64,000 bases of DNA from Limnohabitans sp. T6-5. Its GTDB lineage: Bacteria > Pseudomonadota > Gammaproteobacteria > Burkholderiales > Burkholderiaceae_C. The stretch lies in assembly GCF_003063315.1 (NCBI RefSeq), contig NZ_NERV01000004.1, positions 124,001 through 188,000 on the forward strand. The letters are read 5' to 3'. Below the pieces are notes generated by a model. It ran no database searches and had not been told where the DNA came from. It saw only the letters and a program-made list of their open reading frames with translations. Below, in pieces: positions 16,723 to 26,172 of this stretch (position 1 is the first letter of the stretch; each line of letters starts with the position of its first letter). Position numbers and translations under genes: made by a program.

Positions 16723-17451
16723 TCAACGCAGGGTCAAGGCAGACAAGACGGCCAAAGGCGCGGTTTCGGCCCGCAGGACGCGTGGGCCCAAGGTGACGGG
16801 GACAAAGCCTGCGGCCAGGGCCTGGCTTTCTTCGGCGGGCGTGAGGCCGCCTTCGGGGCCGCTGAGCAAGGTCACGGCCACTTGATCTGTCATGACGTCG
16901 CGCAGGGGCCGGGTGCCTTCAGACAGCGACAACACCAGACGCAAGGCGCCAACGGGTGCAGGCGGTACAGGGTGTGCGGCCACCCATTGGGCCAGGCTGC
17001 AGGCGGTTTGGAGGGTGGGGACGCGGTTGCGGCCGCATTGTTCGGCCGCTGCGATGGCGACACCCTGCCAGTGGGCGATTTTCTTGTCAGCCCGCTCGCC
17101 CTTGAGTTTGAGCACGCTGCGTTCGGCCGCCAGTGGCGTGATGCTGGCCACACCCAGTTCGGTGGCCTTTTCGACCAGCCAGTCCATGCGTTCGTTGGCG
17201 GTGATGCCTGCCAGCAGGTGCACGGCACACGGTGCCTCGCGCTCCAGCAGGTGGTGCGTGCCGATGTCCACCTCCACGTCACTGCGGCCCATGCGGGTCA
17301 CGGTGGCGTCAAATTCGCCGCCTTCGCCATTGAAGACGGTGATGACATCGCCCGGCTGCATGCGCAGCACCTGCACATGGCGGGCGGCGCCGGGCGGCAG
17401 GCTCAGCGACGTGCCGGCGGACAAAGGGGCTGGGCAGTAAAAACGCGGCAT
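16723..17451 (-). CDS. rsmE: 16S rRNA m3U1498 methyltransferase RsmE
   Basis: Encodes 242 aa, the normal RsmE length. It begins MPRFYCPAPL. The N-terminal PUA-like domain covers about 1-70 and includes HVQVLRMQPGD. The SPOUT methyltransferase domain follows, with EKATELGV at about 101-108 and the SAM-binding knot LSGPEGGLTPAEE in the C-terminal part. It methylates uridine 1498 of 16S rRNA in the 30S subunit. ATG 17451 lies 2 nt after the amgK stop (TGAACATG), so the two are probably translated from one message. Its stop lies at the edge of the 127-bp array. Confidence 0.95.
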   Translation of the reverse strand: MPRFYCPAPLSAGTSLSLPPGAARHVQVLRMQPGDVITVFNGEGGEFDATVTRMGRSDVEVDIGTHHLLEREAPCAVHLLAGITANERMDWLVEKATELGVASITPLAAERSVLKLKGERADKKIAHWQGVAIAAAEQCGRNRVPTLQTACSLAQWVAAHPVPPAPVGALRLVLSLSEGTRPLRDVMTDQVAVTLLSGPEGGLTPAEESQALAAGFVPVTLGPRVLRAETAPLAVLSALTLR

Positions 17452-17453
17452 GT

Positions 17454-18572
17454 TCACATCCGGCCGTAGGCAAAGCCCACCTGGGGCGTGGTGCCCTCGA
17501 TCTCGTCGATCACCTTGAGCAGGGGCCCGAGTTCGCGGTAGCGGTCGCAGGCCTTGCGGATGTAGTGGATGAAGCGCGGTGCATCGGCCAGGTATTTGGG
17601 CTTGCCGTCGCGCAATGTGAGGCGCGCAAAGATGCCTGCCACTTTGAGGTGGCGCTGCAGGCCCATCCACTCGACAGCGCGGTAAAACGCGCCAAAGTCG
17701 CTGTGCCAGTCTTCAAAGTCCATCAGCCCGGCTTTGCGGGCTTTTTCCCAATAGCGGATGGTGATGTCGAGCACGAAGTCTTCGTCCCAGGTGAGGAAGG
17801 CGTCGCGCATCAGACTGGCGATGTCGTAGGTGACGGGGCCATAGACGGCGTCCTGGAAGTCCAGCACGCCCAGTTGTTCACGCTGAGGACCTGAACCCAA
17901 GGGCATCATCAGGTTGCGCGGCATGAAGTCGCGGTGCACATAGACGCTGGGGGCGGCCAGGTTGCGCTGCACGATCAGGGCAAAGGCTTTGTCCAGGGTC
18001 TCTTTGTCTTTACCCTGCAGTTGCACGCCTTTGTGCTGGGCCAGGTACCAGTCGGGGAACAGGCTCAATTCGCGCTGGAGCAAAGCCTGGTCATAAGGCG
18101 GCAGCACGCCGGGGCGCGAGGCCAGTTGCCACTGGATCAAGGTGTCGACCGCCTGCATGTACAGGCCATGGTTGGCTTGGGGGTGTTCGGCGTCGACGGC
18201 CTGCATCATGGTGGTGTGGCCCAGGTCGCTCAGCAGCATGAAACCATGGTCGGCCTGCCAGTCGAGCACCTCGGGCGAGTGCAAGCCCGCACCCTGCATC
18301 AAGGCGGCAATTTTTACAAACGGTTGCGAATTTTCCTTGTCCGGCGGCGCGTCCATGACGATGCGGCTGTCGCCTTGCACCGTGTCCAGGCGCAGATAGC
18401 GCCGAAAGCTGGCATCGGCCGAGGCGATGCGCAGGGTGGCGGGTAAAAGGCCTTGCGCCGAGGCGATGCTGGAGATCCAGCGTTCAAACAAGGCTTGACG
18501 GGCCGGGTCGGCCCAGATGACTTCAGAAGTCAGGGAAGTGGCGAGGGATGAGGGGGGAGTGTGTGGGCTCAT
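17454..18572 (-). CDS. amgK: Aminoglycoside phosphotransferase-fold kinase, AmgK-like
   Basis: Encodes 372 aa of the APH kinase fold. Key motifs are VHRDFMPRNLM (catalytic Asp and Asn) and GVLDFQDAVYGPVTYD (metal-binding Asp). AmgK is the N-acetylmuramate/N-acetylglucosamine anomeric kinase of peptidoglycan recycling, and its gene is often divergent from lptD, as here. The usual partner, the nucleotidyltransferase gene murU, is not next to it; rsmE follows instead. The chosen ATG at 18572 gives the usual N-terminus and overlaps the proposed lptD ATG on the other strand by two bases (CATG). Confidence 0.82.
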   Translation of the reverse strand: MSPHTPPSSLATSLTSEVIWADPARQALFERWISSIASAQGLLPATLRIASADASFRRYLRLDTVQGDSRIVMDAPPDKENSQPFVKIAALMQGAGLHSPEVLDWQADHGFMLLSDLGHTTMMQAVDAEHPQANHGLYMQAVDTLIQWQLASRPGVLPPYDQALLQRELSLFPDWYLAQHKGVQLQGKDKETLDKAFALIVQRNLAAPSVYVHRDFMPRNLMMPLGSGPQREQLGVLDFQDAVYGPVTYDIASLMRDAFLTWDEDFVLDITIRYWEKARKAGLMDFEDWHSDFGAFYRAVEWMGLQRHLKVAGIFARLTLRDGKPKYLADAPRFIHYIRKACDRYRELGPLLKVIDEIEGTTPQVGFAYGRM

Positions 18573-21069
18573 GGATAATCCCATTCTACAAAGCCTGTTT
18601 GCCCCCTCTTGTGACCCCTCAGGCGCTTTCTTGCGTTCCATCTCCCCATTTGTGATCCACCGTTTCGCCCTGCCCTCTTTGTCGTCTGCATCGGACACCC
18701 CCTGCGCCTTGCGTGCCGTGGCGGTGGCGGTGCTGTTGGCGCTTCATGGCGGGCAGGTTCAGGCGCAAGCCCAGGGCTTGTCGCTGCGCAGCAGCCCGAT
18801 GCTCGAGGAGCGGATCTCCAATCGCCAGCAAAGCGAAGGGGCTGTCTTTGTGGAGGGGGATCAGGTCATCGCCCGTCCGGACATGGACTTGCAAATCCAG
18901 GGCCAGGCGACGATCCGCCGTCCGGGTTTGAGTCTGCGGGGTGACCGGCTGGATTACGACCAGACCCAGGATGTGGTGAATGCCACAGGGCAGGTGCGCG
19001 TGAGTCGCGACAGCAGTTTGTTTGTGGGGCCGCGCTTGACGCTGCAAATGGACAGTTTCAAGGGGACTTTTGAAAAGCCGCAGTTTGAGCTGTATGGCAC
19101 CGGTGGTTATGGCTCGGCTTCCGAGGTGGAGTTTGTGGACGACAAGCAGGCCATCGTCCGCCAGGCCAGTTACACCACTTGCCGCCGCACGCCTGGCCCT
19201 GAGTGGTTGCCCGAATGGGTGCTCAAGGCCACGCAGATGACCATTGACGAAGAAGAGTCGCGCGCGCGCGCCGAAAATGTGCAGCTGCGCTTCTTTGATG
19301 TGCCGATTTTGGCGTCGCCCGTGGTGAGTTTTCCTTTGACTTCAGGCCGCCAATCGGGTCTGCTGCCGCCCTTGGTGGGTGTGGACACCACCAGTGGGGT
19401 GCTGATTTCCCAGCCGTACTACATTGATTTGGCCCCCAACCGCGATCTCACGGTCACAACTGAAATCATGAGCAAACGGGGTGTAGCCGCTGATTCAGAG
19501 TTCCGCTATCTGGAGCCCGATTACAAGGGCCAAGTGCGGCTGAACATGATGCCTTCAGACAGCTTGCGCCATGAAAATCGCTGGGGGCTGACCAGTCAGC
19601 ACAGCGGCAGCATTGAAACCGGCATTGATGGTGTGGGGCGCGTGGGCTTGGGTTTGACCCTCAACAGGGTCAGTGACGACAACTATTGGCGCGATTTTCC
19701 TCGCGCCGGGCTGGCCCTCACGCAGCGTTTGCTGCCTTCCACCGGCGTGTTGTCCTGGGGGCGGGGCGATTTCAGCATGACGGCGCTGGTGCAACGCTGG
19801 CAAACCCTGCAAAGCATTGATTCGGTCATCACGCCGCCCTATGACCGGGCGCCACAGATCACGATGCGCTACGGCCAATGGAATCCGGAGGGCCTGGATT
19901 GGTCCGTGGTGGGCGACACCACCCGGTTTGAGGCCGATTACTCACGCATGCCCAACAGCACCAGTTTGCCCCGCAATGGTGAGCGCAGTTATGTGCAGGC
20001 CCAGCTCAGCCGCCCCTGGATCAGGCCTTGGGGGTTTGTCACCCCCAAAGTGCAGCTGCATGCCACGCGCTACCAGATGGACCGTGCACTTGAAGATGGT
20101 TCCACCTCGGTGAATCGGGTGCTGCCCACTTTCAGTGTGGATTCGGGGCTGGTTTTTGAACGTGAAACCCAGTGGTTTGACCGTGATGTGGTGCAAACCC
20201 TGGAGCCCCGGGCTTTTTATGCCCGCACGCCCTACCGTGACCAGCATCTGCTGCCGGTGTACGACAGCGGCCCGGCGGACTTCAACCTGTCCACCATCTA
20301 CAGCGAAAACCCCTATGTGGGTCAGGACCGGCTGGTAGACAACAACGCCGTCACCTTGGGCGTGAACAGCCGGTTTTTTGATGCCACCACTGGCGCCGAG
20401 ATGCTGCGCGTGGGCGTGGCGCAGCGCATCCGCTTTACCGATCAACAGGTGGTTTTGCCCGGCCAACCGGCCGCAAGCAGTGGCGTGAGTGATTTGTTGC
20501 TGGGGGCGGGCATCCGCTGGGATGACCGGTGGGCGCTCGATTCGACGGTTCAAATCAACAGCCAGACCGACCAGGTCAGCCGCTCGACCGTGCAGGCGCG
20601 TTACAGCCCCACCCCCTATCGGGTGTTCAATGTCGCCTATCGCCTGAACAACCAGCTCACACCAACGACGGAGTTGGTGGATGTGGGCTGGCAGTGGCCC
20701 CTGAGTGATCTGCTGGGGCGCTCTGACCGCCAGGCAGAGTCGGCCTGGACGCGAGCACCCGGTCAAGGTCTGGGGCCCGATCGCTGGTACTCTGTCGGTC
20801 GGCTCAATTTCAGCTTGAAAGAGAACCGGGTCGTGGACTCGCTGTTGGGTCTGGAATACGATGCCGGCTGCTGGTTGGGCCGAATTGCCTTTGAACGCTT
20901 GCAAAGCACCGTGACCACGGCCAGCAGCCGTTTGCTTTTCCAGATCGAGTTTGTGGGTTTGGCCAGCGTTGGCGCCAGTCCTTTGCAAAGTCTTAAAACC
21001 AACATCCCTCGTTACCAATTTTTGCGTGACAACACAGTTCAACCCAGTCGGTTTCAGCACTATGAATGA
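18571..21069 (+). CDS. lptD: LPS-assembly outer membrane protein LptD
   Basis: Encodes about 832 aa. An N-terminal export signal ends near LLALHGGQVQAQAQ. The OstA/LptA-like periplasmic domain follows (VFVEGDQVIARPD, LRGDRLDYDQTQDVVNATGQV), and from about residue 270 comes the large C-terminal beta barrel. LptD with LptE inserts lipopolysaccharide into the outer leaflet. The start is uncertain: ATG 18571 has a GGGGGGAG stretch 11 nt upstream but gives an unusually long n-region, and GTG 18652 would give a shorter signal peptide with no clear ribosome site. It overlaps surA by 8 bp (ATGAATGA). Confidence 0.93.
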   Translation: MDNPILQSLFAPSCDPSGAFLRSISPFVIHRFALPSLSSASDTPCALRAVAVAVLLALHGGQVQAQAQGLSLRSSPMLEERISNRQQSEGAVFVEGDQVIARPDMDLQIQGQATIRRPGLSLRGDRLDYDQTQDVVNATGQVRVSRDSSLFVGPRLTLQMDSFKGTFEKPQFELYGTGGYGSASEVEFVDDKQAIVRQASYTTCRRTPGPEWLPEWVLKATQMTIDEEESRARAENVQLRFFDVPILASPVVSFPLTSGRQSGLLPPLVGVDTTSGVLISQPYYIDLAPNRDLTVTTEIMSKRGVAADSEFRYLEPDYKGQVRLNMMPSDSLRHENRWGLTSQHSGSIETGIDGVGRVGLGLTLNRVSDDNYWRDFPRAGLALTQRLLPSTGVLSWGRGDFSMTALVQRWQTLQSIDSVITPPYDRAPQITMRYGQWNPEGLDWSVVGDTTRFEADYSRMPNSTSLPRNGERSYVQAQLSRPWIRPWGFVTPKVQLHATRYQMDRALEDGSTSVNRVLPTFSVDSGLVFERETQWFDRDVVQTLEPRAFYARTPYRDQHLLPVYDSGPADFNLSTIYSENPYVGQDRLVDNNAVTLGVNSRFFDATTGAEMLRVGVAQRIRFTDQQVVLPGQPAASSGVSDLLLGAGIRWDDRWALDSTVQINSQTDQVSRSTVQARYSPTPYRVFNVAYRLNNQLTPTTELVDVGWQWPLSDLLGRSDRQAESAWTRAPGQGLGPDRWYSVGRLNFSLKENRVVDSLLGLEYDAGCWLGRIAFERLQSTVTTASSRLLFQIEFVGLASVGASPLQSLKTNIPRYQFLRDNTVQPSRFQHYE

Positions 21070-22402
21070 TCTTTATTTCTCTGCCCGTTCAGCCTGGCTG
21101 GCCGCCACCTTGGGTCTGGGCAGCTTGCTCGGCTTGTCGGGGGCGTGGGCGCAAGGCGCCAGCACGGCGATTCGCCAAGCCGATTTCATCGTAGCAGTGG
21201 TCAATTCAGAGCCCATCACCAACCAGGATGTGCAGGTGCTGCGTCAGCGCATGACCAAAGAGGCGGCTGCCCAGGGCCAGAAACCCACTGTGGAGGAGTT
21301 GTCGCGCCAGGCGCTGGAGCAATTGATCAACGAAAAAGCCCAGCTTCAACAGGCCCGTGACAGCGGCATCAAGATTGAGGAAGACGCGATCGATCAAGCC
21401 GAAATGAATGTGGCCAGCAGCAACCAGCTCACGCGTGATGAATTTCGCAAGCGCCTGGTGCAAGACGGCATGAGCGTGGCCAGCTACCGTGAGCAATTGC
21501 GCCATCAGTTGATGATTGCCCGTGTGCGTGAACGTGAAGTCGAGGGCCGCATCCGAGTGAGCGACCTGGAGGTGGAACAGTACCTGCGCGAGCAACTGCA
21601 GGCACAGGGTGCCCAAGGTCCGGTGGAGCTGAATTTGGCCATGATCTTGATGGCCGTGCCTGAGAACAGCACCGAGGCTCAGATCAATGTCCTGGCCGAG
21701 AAAGCGAATGTGGTGGCGCGCCGTGCGCGCAGTGGCGACAGCTTTGCCGAGCTGGCCAAAGCTTTTTCGCAAGCCAGCGATCGCGGTGCCAACGGCGGCG
21801 AAATGGGTTTGCGCCCTGCAGAGCGCTATCCAGAGTTGTTTCTGAGTGCAACGCGCAATCTGAAGGTGGGCATGACTTCGGATGTCGTGCGTTCCGGTGC
21901 GGGCTTTCACATCCTCAAGGTGATTGAGCGCCGTCAGGGCACGGCCACTTTGATGACGACCCAGACCCGTGCGCGGCACATCTTGCTGCGCCCAACGGCT
22001 CAGATGTCGCAGGCGCAGGCTGTGGCGCGCCTGAATGAAGTGCGCCAGAGCATCTTGGCCGGCAAAGCTGATTTTGCGGTGCTTGCTAAGCAAATGTCGC
22101 AAGACGGCAGCGCCCAGCAAGGCGGCGATTTGGGCTGGGCCAACCCGGGCATGTTTGTGCCGGAGTTTGAGCAGGTCATGAACCGTTTGCGCCCCGGGCA
22201 AATCGGTGAGCCTTTGGTTTCGCGGTTCGGTGTGCATCTGATCGAGGTCACCGACCGCCGCAATGCACCCATGAGCGATCAAGATCAGCGCACCATGGCG
22301 CGCAATGCCTTGCGTGAGAAAAAGCTGGAAGAGGCTTACGTGGCCTGGGTGGAGGATGTGCGCGGCCGTGCCTACGTCGAGATGCGCGAGCCTCCCCAAT
22401 GA
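21062..22402 (+). CDS. surA: Periplasmic chaperone/peptidyl-prolyl isomerase SurA
   Basis: Encodes 446 aa. The signal peptide runs to about AWAQGAS. The SurA N-terminal domain ([16 protein letters not shown]) is at about 40-170, followed by two parvulin domains, the first around residues 195-300 and the second starting near [11 protein letters not shown]. SurA helps outer membrane proteins such as LptD fold. The start overlaps lptD by 8 bp, and the stop overlaps rsmA by 4 bp, so lptD-surA-rsmA forms one tightly coupled unit. Confidence 0.95.
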   Translation: MNDLYFSARSAWLAATLGLGSLLGLSGAWAQGASTAIRQADFIVAVVNSEPITNQDVQVLRQRMTKEAAAQGQKPTVEELSRQALEQLINEKAQLQQARDSGIKIEEDAIDQAEMNVASSNQLTRDEFRKRLVQDGMSVASYREQLRHQLMIARVREREVEGRIRVSDLEVEQYLREQLQAQGAQGPVELNLAMILMAVPENSTEAQINVLAEKANVVARRARSGDSFAELAKAFSQASDRGANGGEMGLRPAERYPELFLSATRNLKVGMTSDVVRSGAGFHILKVIERRQGTATLMTTQTRARHILLRPTAQMSQAQAVARLNEVRQSILAGKADFAVLAKQMSQDGSAQQGGDLGWANPGMFVPEFEQVMNRLRPGQIGEPLVSRFGVHLIEVTDRRNAPMSDQDQRTMARNALREKKLEEAYVAWVEDVRGRAYVEMREPPQ

Positions 22403-23175
22403 AACACATCGCGCGCAAACGATTCGGTCAACATTTCCTGACGGACGGCGGCATCATCGATGCCATCGTTGACGCCATTGCCCCACAAGCCGGACAAGCC
22501 ATGGTCGAAATTGGTCCTGGCTTGGCAGCTTTGACCCAGCCTCTGGTGGAGCGCCTGGGACATCTGACGGTGGTCGAGCTCGATCGTGACTTGGCGGTGC
22601 GTCTGCGCGAACACCCCCTCCTCACAGTGGTGGAGTCCGATGTCCTCAAGGTCGATTTCACGGCCCTGGCTTCACAAATGCTGCAAGGCGCTGCGGCGTC
22701 GCTGCCCAAAATTCGGGTGGTGGGCAATCTGCCTTACAACATCTCCACGCCCATCTTGTTTCATTTGCTGGCGCATGTGGATGTGATTGAAGACCAACAC
22801 TTCATGCTGCAAAAAGAAGTCATTGACCGCATGGTGGCCAAGCCTGCGACCTCAGATTACAGCCGCTTGTCGGTCATGTTGCAGTGGCGTTACGACATGG
22901 CCAATGTGCTGTTTGTCCCCCCCGAAAGCTTTGACCCACCCCCTCGGGTCGACAGTGCCGTGGTGCGCATGCTGCCCTGGGCACAGCCACCGGTGGTGAA
23001 TGTCAAAACACTGGAAACATTGGTTCAGGTGGCCTTCAGCCAGCGACGCAAGATTTTGCGCAACACGCTGGGCAAATGGCTCGATGAAAAAGGCTTCGGC
23101 GGCGAATTCGATTTGCAGCGCCGCGCCGAAGAGGTGCCTGTCGCTGAGTTCGTGGCTTTGGCCCAAGCAGTTTGA
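22399..23175 (+). CDS. rsmA: 16S rRNA dimethyladenosine transferase RsmA (KsgA)
   Basis: Encodes 258 aa beginning [18 protein letters not shown], the conserved KsgA N-terminus. The SAM motif [14 protein letters not shown] is at about 35-48 and the catalytic motif NLPYNIST at about 112-119. It dimethylates A1518 and A1519 of 16S rRNA. It starts inside the surA stop (ATGA) and ends 30 bp before the convergent GDT1 gene. Confidence 0.97.
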   Translation: MKHIARKRFGQHFLTDGGIIDAIVDAIAPQAGQAMVEIGPGLAALTQPLVERLGHLTVVELDRDLAVRLREHPLLTVVESDVLKVDFTALASQMLQGAAASLPKIRVVGNLPYNISTPILFHLLAHVDVIEDQHFMLQKEVIDRMVAKPATSDYSRLSVMLQWRYDMANVLFVPPESFDPPPRVDSAVVRMLPWAQPPVVNVKTLETLVQVAFSQRRKILRNTLGKWLDEKGFGGEFDLQRRAEEVPVAEFVALAQAV

Positions 23176-23205
23176 AGTTCGGGCGTTCAGCACCATCGCA
23201 GGCCA

Positions 23206-23763
23206 TCAGCTGAGCAGTGCAACCACGCCCAGCACGGCAAAGATCACGGCGGAGCTCAGATGCACCCAGCGCAAAGGCACGCGCTGCGTGATGGCATCTC
23301 CAAGCCACACCACCGGGGCATTGGCCAGCATCATGCCCAGGGTGGTGCCCGCGACCACCATGAACCAGGACGGGTATTGGGCGGCGAGCATGACCGTGGC
23401 AATTTGGGTCTTGTCCCCCATCTCGGCCAAAAAGAAGGCCACAACGGTGGTCAAAAACACGCCCATGCGGGGTGCATCTTCACCCTCTTCGTCGTCCAGT
23501 TTGTCGGGGATCAGCATCCATACCGCCATGGCGATGAATGACACACCCAATACCCAGCGCAAGATGTTGGGGCCCAGCACGGTCGTGACCCAGCTGCCCA
23601 CTGCCCCTGCCAAGCCATGGTTGGCCAGTGTGGCCACCAGGATGCCCAGCACGATGGGCCAGGGCTTGCGAAAACGTGCCGCCAACACGAGCGACAGCAA
23701 TTGGGTTTTGTCCCCCATTTCGGCCAGGGCAACGATGCCGGTTGAGATCAGGAAGGCTTCCAT
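23206..23763 (-). CDS. TMEM165/GDT1 (UPF0016) family cation exporter
   Basis: Encodes 185 aa with six predicted membrane segments in two homologous halves. Each half carries the family signature EMGDKT (about residues 15-20 and 114-119). Bacterial members such as MntX/MneA export manganese, and the acidic motifs form the cation path. The acidic loop DDEEGEDA links the halves. It is monocistronic and convergent with rsmA. I looked for a yybP-ykoY manganese riboswitch upstream and did not see the conserved core. Confidence 0.88.
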   Translation of the reverse strand: MEAFLISTGIVALAEMGDKTQLLSLVLAARFRKPWPIVLGILVATLANHGLAGAVGSWVTTVLGPNILRWVLGVSFIAMAVWMLIPDKLDDEEGEDAPRMGVFLTTVVAFFLAEMGDKTQIATVMLAAQYPSWFMVVAGTTLGMMLANAPVVWLGDAITQRVPLRWVHLSSAVIFAVLGVVALLS

Positions 23764-23939
23764 GTCATCACGCGGCGCAAACCACGCATTTTGTTGAGCG
23801 CTTGATCTTAAGTGACGATATTTTCAGACTAGGATGCTTGTGCATCAATTTGGGCGTATTTCTTGCTTGTGTTTGGTGCGCGCAGGGGGGTTTTACCTTG
23901 CATGCACCAAATCAAATCAAAAATCCTCAAGGTATAGAC

Positions 23940-25142
23940 ATGGAAGCACTGAAACAGGGCGCGGATGCGCTCTTTATTTTGTTGGGCGGCATCATGGTGT
24001 TGGCCATGCACGCTGGTTTTGCATTCCTGGAGCTGGGCACTGTCCGCAAAAAGAACCAGGTCAATGCGCTGGTGAAAATTCTGGTGGACTTTTCCGTGTC
24101 CACGGTGATGTATTTTGTGGTGGGTTACAGCGTGGCTTACGGCACAGGCTTTTTTGTGGGCGCTGAGCAATTGGCCGCCAAGAATGGCTATGAACTGGTC
24201 AAGTTCTTCTTTTTGCTGACCTTTGCCGCAGCCATACCGGCCATCATTTCCGGGGGCATTGCCGAGCGGGCCAAGTTCTGGCCCCAGTTGATTGCGACGG
24301 CGGTGATCGTGGGTTTTGTCTATCCCTTCTTCGAGGGCATCGCCTGGAACCAGCACTTTGGCGTCCAAGCGTGGATCAAAGCGTTCACCGGTGACGAGTT
24401 CCATGACTTCGCAGGCTCCGTTGTGGTGCATGCCATGGGTGGCTGGATTGCCTTGCCTGCCGTGATTTTGCTGGGCGCACGCTACAACCGCTACCGCAAG
24501 GATGGTCAGGTGTCAGCGCATCCGCCTTCCAGCATTCCATTTCTGGCCCTGGGTGCATGGATTTTGATCGTGGGCTGGTTTGGCTTCAACGTGATGAGCG
24601 CCCAGACGCTGGACAAAATTTCCGGATTGGTGGCTGTCAATTCGCTCATGGCCATGGTCGGCGGCACGTTGACCGCCCTGTTGTTGGGTAAAAACGACCC
24701 CGGCTTCGTGCACAACGGCCCATTGGCCGGGTTGGTGGCTGTGTGCGCAGGCTCTGATCTGATGCACCCATTTGGTGCATTGGTGGTGGGCGCCGTCGCG
24801 GGCGCCCTGTTTGTGTTGATGTTCACTTGGACACAAAATAAATGGAAGATTGATGACGTCCTGGGCGTCTGGCCATTGCACGGTCTGTGCGGCGCCTGGG
24901 GCGGTATCGCTGCAGGCATCTTTGGTGTTCAAGCCATGGGCGGCCTGGGTGGCGTGAATCTGACCGCGCAAGTGATTGGCACCTTGATGGGCGTACTTTG
25001 GGCTTTGCTGGGCGGCTTTGTTGTGTACGGGGTGCTGAAGAAAACATTGGGCCTGAAACTCAGTCCTGAAGAAGAATACGACGGCGCCGATTTGACCGTG
25101 CACAAAATCAGTGCAACACCTGACCGTGAGGTGAGTTGGTAA
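23940..25142 (+). CDS. amt: Ammonium transporter Amt
   Basis: Encodes 400 aa with about 11 membrane segments. The pore has the Amt signatures GSVVVHAMGG (first twin His) and WPLHGLCGAWGG (second), plus the aromatic-rich entrance. ATG 23940 starts MEALKQGADALFILLGG and is preceded by AAGG; this short form lacks an N-terminal signal peptide. The C-terminal tail (from about residue 375) is the cytoplasmic segment that PII proteins usually contact. No glnK-type PII gene is next to it, which is unusual since amtB is usually paired with glnK. Confidence 0.93.
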   Translation: MEALKQGADALFILLGGIMVLAMHAGFAFLELGTVRKKNQVNALVKILVDFSVSTVMYFVVGYSVAYGTGFFVGAEQLAAKNGYELVKFFFLLTFAAAIPAIISGGIAERAKFWPQLIATAVIVGFVYPFFEGIAWNQHFGVQAWIKAFTGDEFHDFAGSVVVHAMGGWIALPAVILLGARYNRYRKDGQVSAHPPSSIPFLALGAWILIVGWFGFNVMSAQTLDKISGLVAVNSLMAMVGGTLTALLLGKNDPGFVHNGPLAGLVAVCAGSDLMHPFGALVVGAVAGALFVLMFTWTQNKWKIDDVLGVWPLHGLCGAWGGIAAGIFGVQAMGGLGGVNLTAQVIGTLMGVLWALLGGFVVYGVLKKTLGLKLSPEEEYDGADLTVHKISATPDREVSW

Positions 25143-25196
25143 AAACACACATTTGTGTGGTCTTCCCAACCACAGTGCGCCTTGCAGGGATACGCC

Positions 25197-25227
25197 TTGC
25201 ACTTTTTTTAAATTTATGGCGCATAAT
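25197..25227 (+). promoter_or_regulatory. Candidate promoter of the RNA-binding protein gene
   Basis: TTGCAC (25197) and CATAAT (25222) are 19 bp apart in an AT-rich stretch. Transcription from about 25234 would leave an untranslated leader near 138 nt, which is common for cold-inducible RNA-binding protein genes. The spacer is longer than ideal. Confidence 0.35.
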
Positions 25228-25371
25228 GTCCGAGCACTGTTGTAGAAAAATGGCAGTGCATTGTTCGCGGTGACCAGGTCAGTTTCGCTTCCCTTCCGAT
25301 GTTTTCAGGTTTGTTGAATGCGCTTTCGGAGCTCCATCGCTTTTATCTCTGTGTTTTGAGGAGTCCCTTTC

Positions 25372-25872
25372 ATGGGCAACAAACTTTACGTCGGCAACCT
25401 GCCTTACTCGGTTCGCGACGGCGATCTGGAACAAGCTTTCGGTGAATTCGGTGCTGTGACCAGCGCCAAAGTCATGATGGAGCGTGACACTGGCCGCTCC
25501 AAAGGCTTCGGCTTTGTGGAAATGGGCAGCGATGACGAAGCTCAAGCCGCCATCAACGGCATGAATGGTCAACCTTTGGGTGGCCGCAATGTGGTCGTGA
25601 ACGAAGCACGTCCCATGGAAGCACGTCCTCCCCGTACTGGCGGTGGCGGCTTCGGTGGTGGTGGCGGTGGCGGCTACGGCGGTGGTCGTCGTGAAGGCGG
25701 TGGCGGCGGCTACGGCGGCGGTCGCGAAGGCGGCGGTGGCGGCGGCTTTGGTGGCGGTGGTCGCGAAGGTGGCGGCGGTGGTTTCCGCAGCCCTTACGGT
25801 GCCGGCCCACGTGGCGGCAGCGGTGGCGGTCGTCGCGAAGGCGGTGGTGGCGGCTACGGCGGCGGTTACTGA
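25372..25872 (+). CDS. Glycine-rich RRM RNA-binding protein
   Basis: Encodes 166 aa. Residues 1-80 are one RNA recognition motif with RNP2 (LYVGNL, 5-10) and RNP1 (SKGFGFVEM, about 43-51). Residues 90-166 are a Gly-rich tail built from REGGGGG(Y/F)GGG repeats, like Rbp/cold-shock RNA-binding proteins of cyanobacteria and betaproteobacteria. It probably acts as an RNA chaperone, and the Arg/Gly tail may bind RNA or self-associate. A GAGG site precedes ATG 25372, and a good terminator follows. The low-complexity tail creates false open frames on the opposite strand. Confidence 0.93.
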   Translation: MGNKLYVGNLPYSVRDGDLEQAFGEFGAVTSAKVMMERDTGRSKGFGFVEMGSDDEAQAAINGMNGQPLGGRNVVVNEARPMEARPPRTGGGGFGGGGGGGYGGGRREGGGGGYGGGREGGGGGGFGGGGREGGGGGFRSPYGAGPRGGSGGGRREGGGGGYGGGY

Positions 25873-25918
25873 TTCACCACTTCGGCTGATCTGAGCATCA
25901 GTCTCTGAATCTCTCACA

Positions 25919-25947
25919 AGGCCCTGCAATGCAGGGCTTTGTTGTTT
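25919..25947 (+). terminator. Rho-independent terminator after the RRM gene
   Basis: GCCCTGC-AAT-GCAGGGC (25921-25937) forms a perfect 7-bp stem followed by TTTGTTGTTT. Confidence 0.8.
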
Positions 25948-26062
25948 CTGAAAAGCGCAATGTTCAATAGCCTGAAAGAGCCCTTGTCTGGGTTTTCGAG
26001 CACGACATCTTGAATTTCCGTATGTGCTTGTAGATGACATGAGCCTTTGCGACACCCGCTCA

Positions 26063-26090
26063 TGTCTGACACTTCGAGTGCCGACCTACA
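26063..26090 (-). repeat. Single REP-like palindrome, family B
   Basis: On the minus strand TGTAGGTCGGCACTCGAAGT, then GTCAGACA. This matches the palindromes of the 127-bp array at 15948-16709 (head TGTAGGT, arms GTCGG/CCGAC, loop TCGA). It lies downstream of the SDR gene, in the 300-bp gap at 25873-26172 that otherwise holds only the terminator. Confidence 0.7.
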
Positions 26091-26172
26091 AAATCAGTGT
26101 CGCAGTCAGGAGGCTGTGCGTGCTGATTCGAAAGCCAAGCCAGCAATGCTCCGTGCTTTCGGCGTCTGTCGC

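Noticed and set aside
15846..16796. Long plus-strand open frame (316 codons) across the 127-bp array, looking like a repeat protein.
   Set aside because: The period is not a multiple of three, all plus frames are open by chance, and no ribosome site or conserved domain is present.
23764..23939. Possible yybP-ykoY manganese riboswitch upstream of the GDT1-type gene.
   Set aside because: The conserved core was not found; only a small 5-bp hairpin (GATGC/GCATC) is present.
25279..26055. Minus-strand Ala/Thr-rich open frame opposite the RRM gene.
   Set aside because: It arises from the Gly-rich codon run of the real gene and has no domain.
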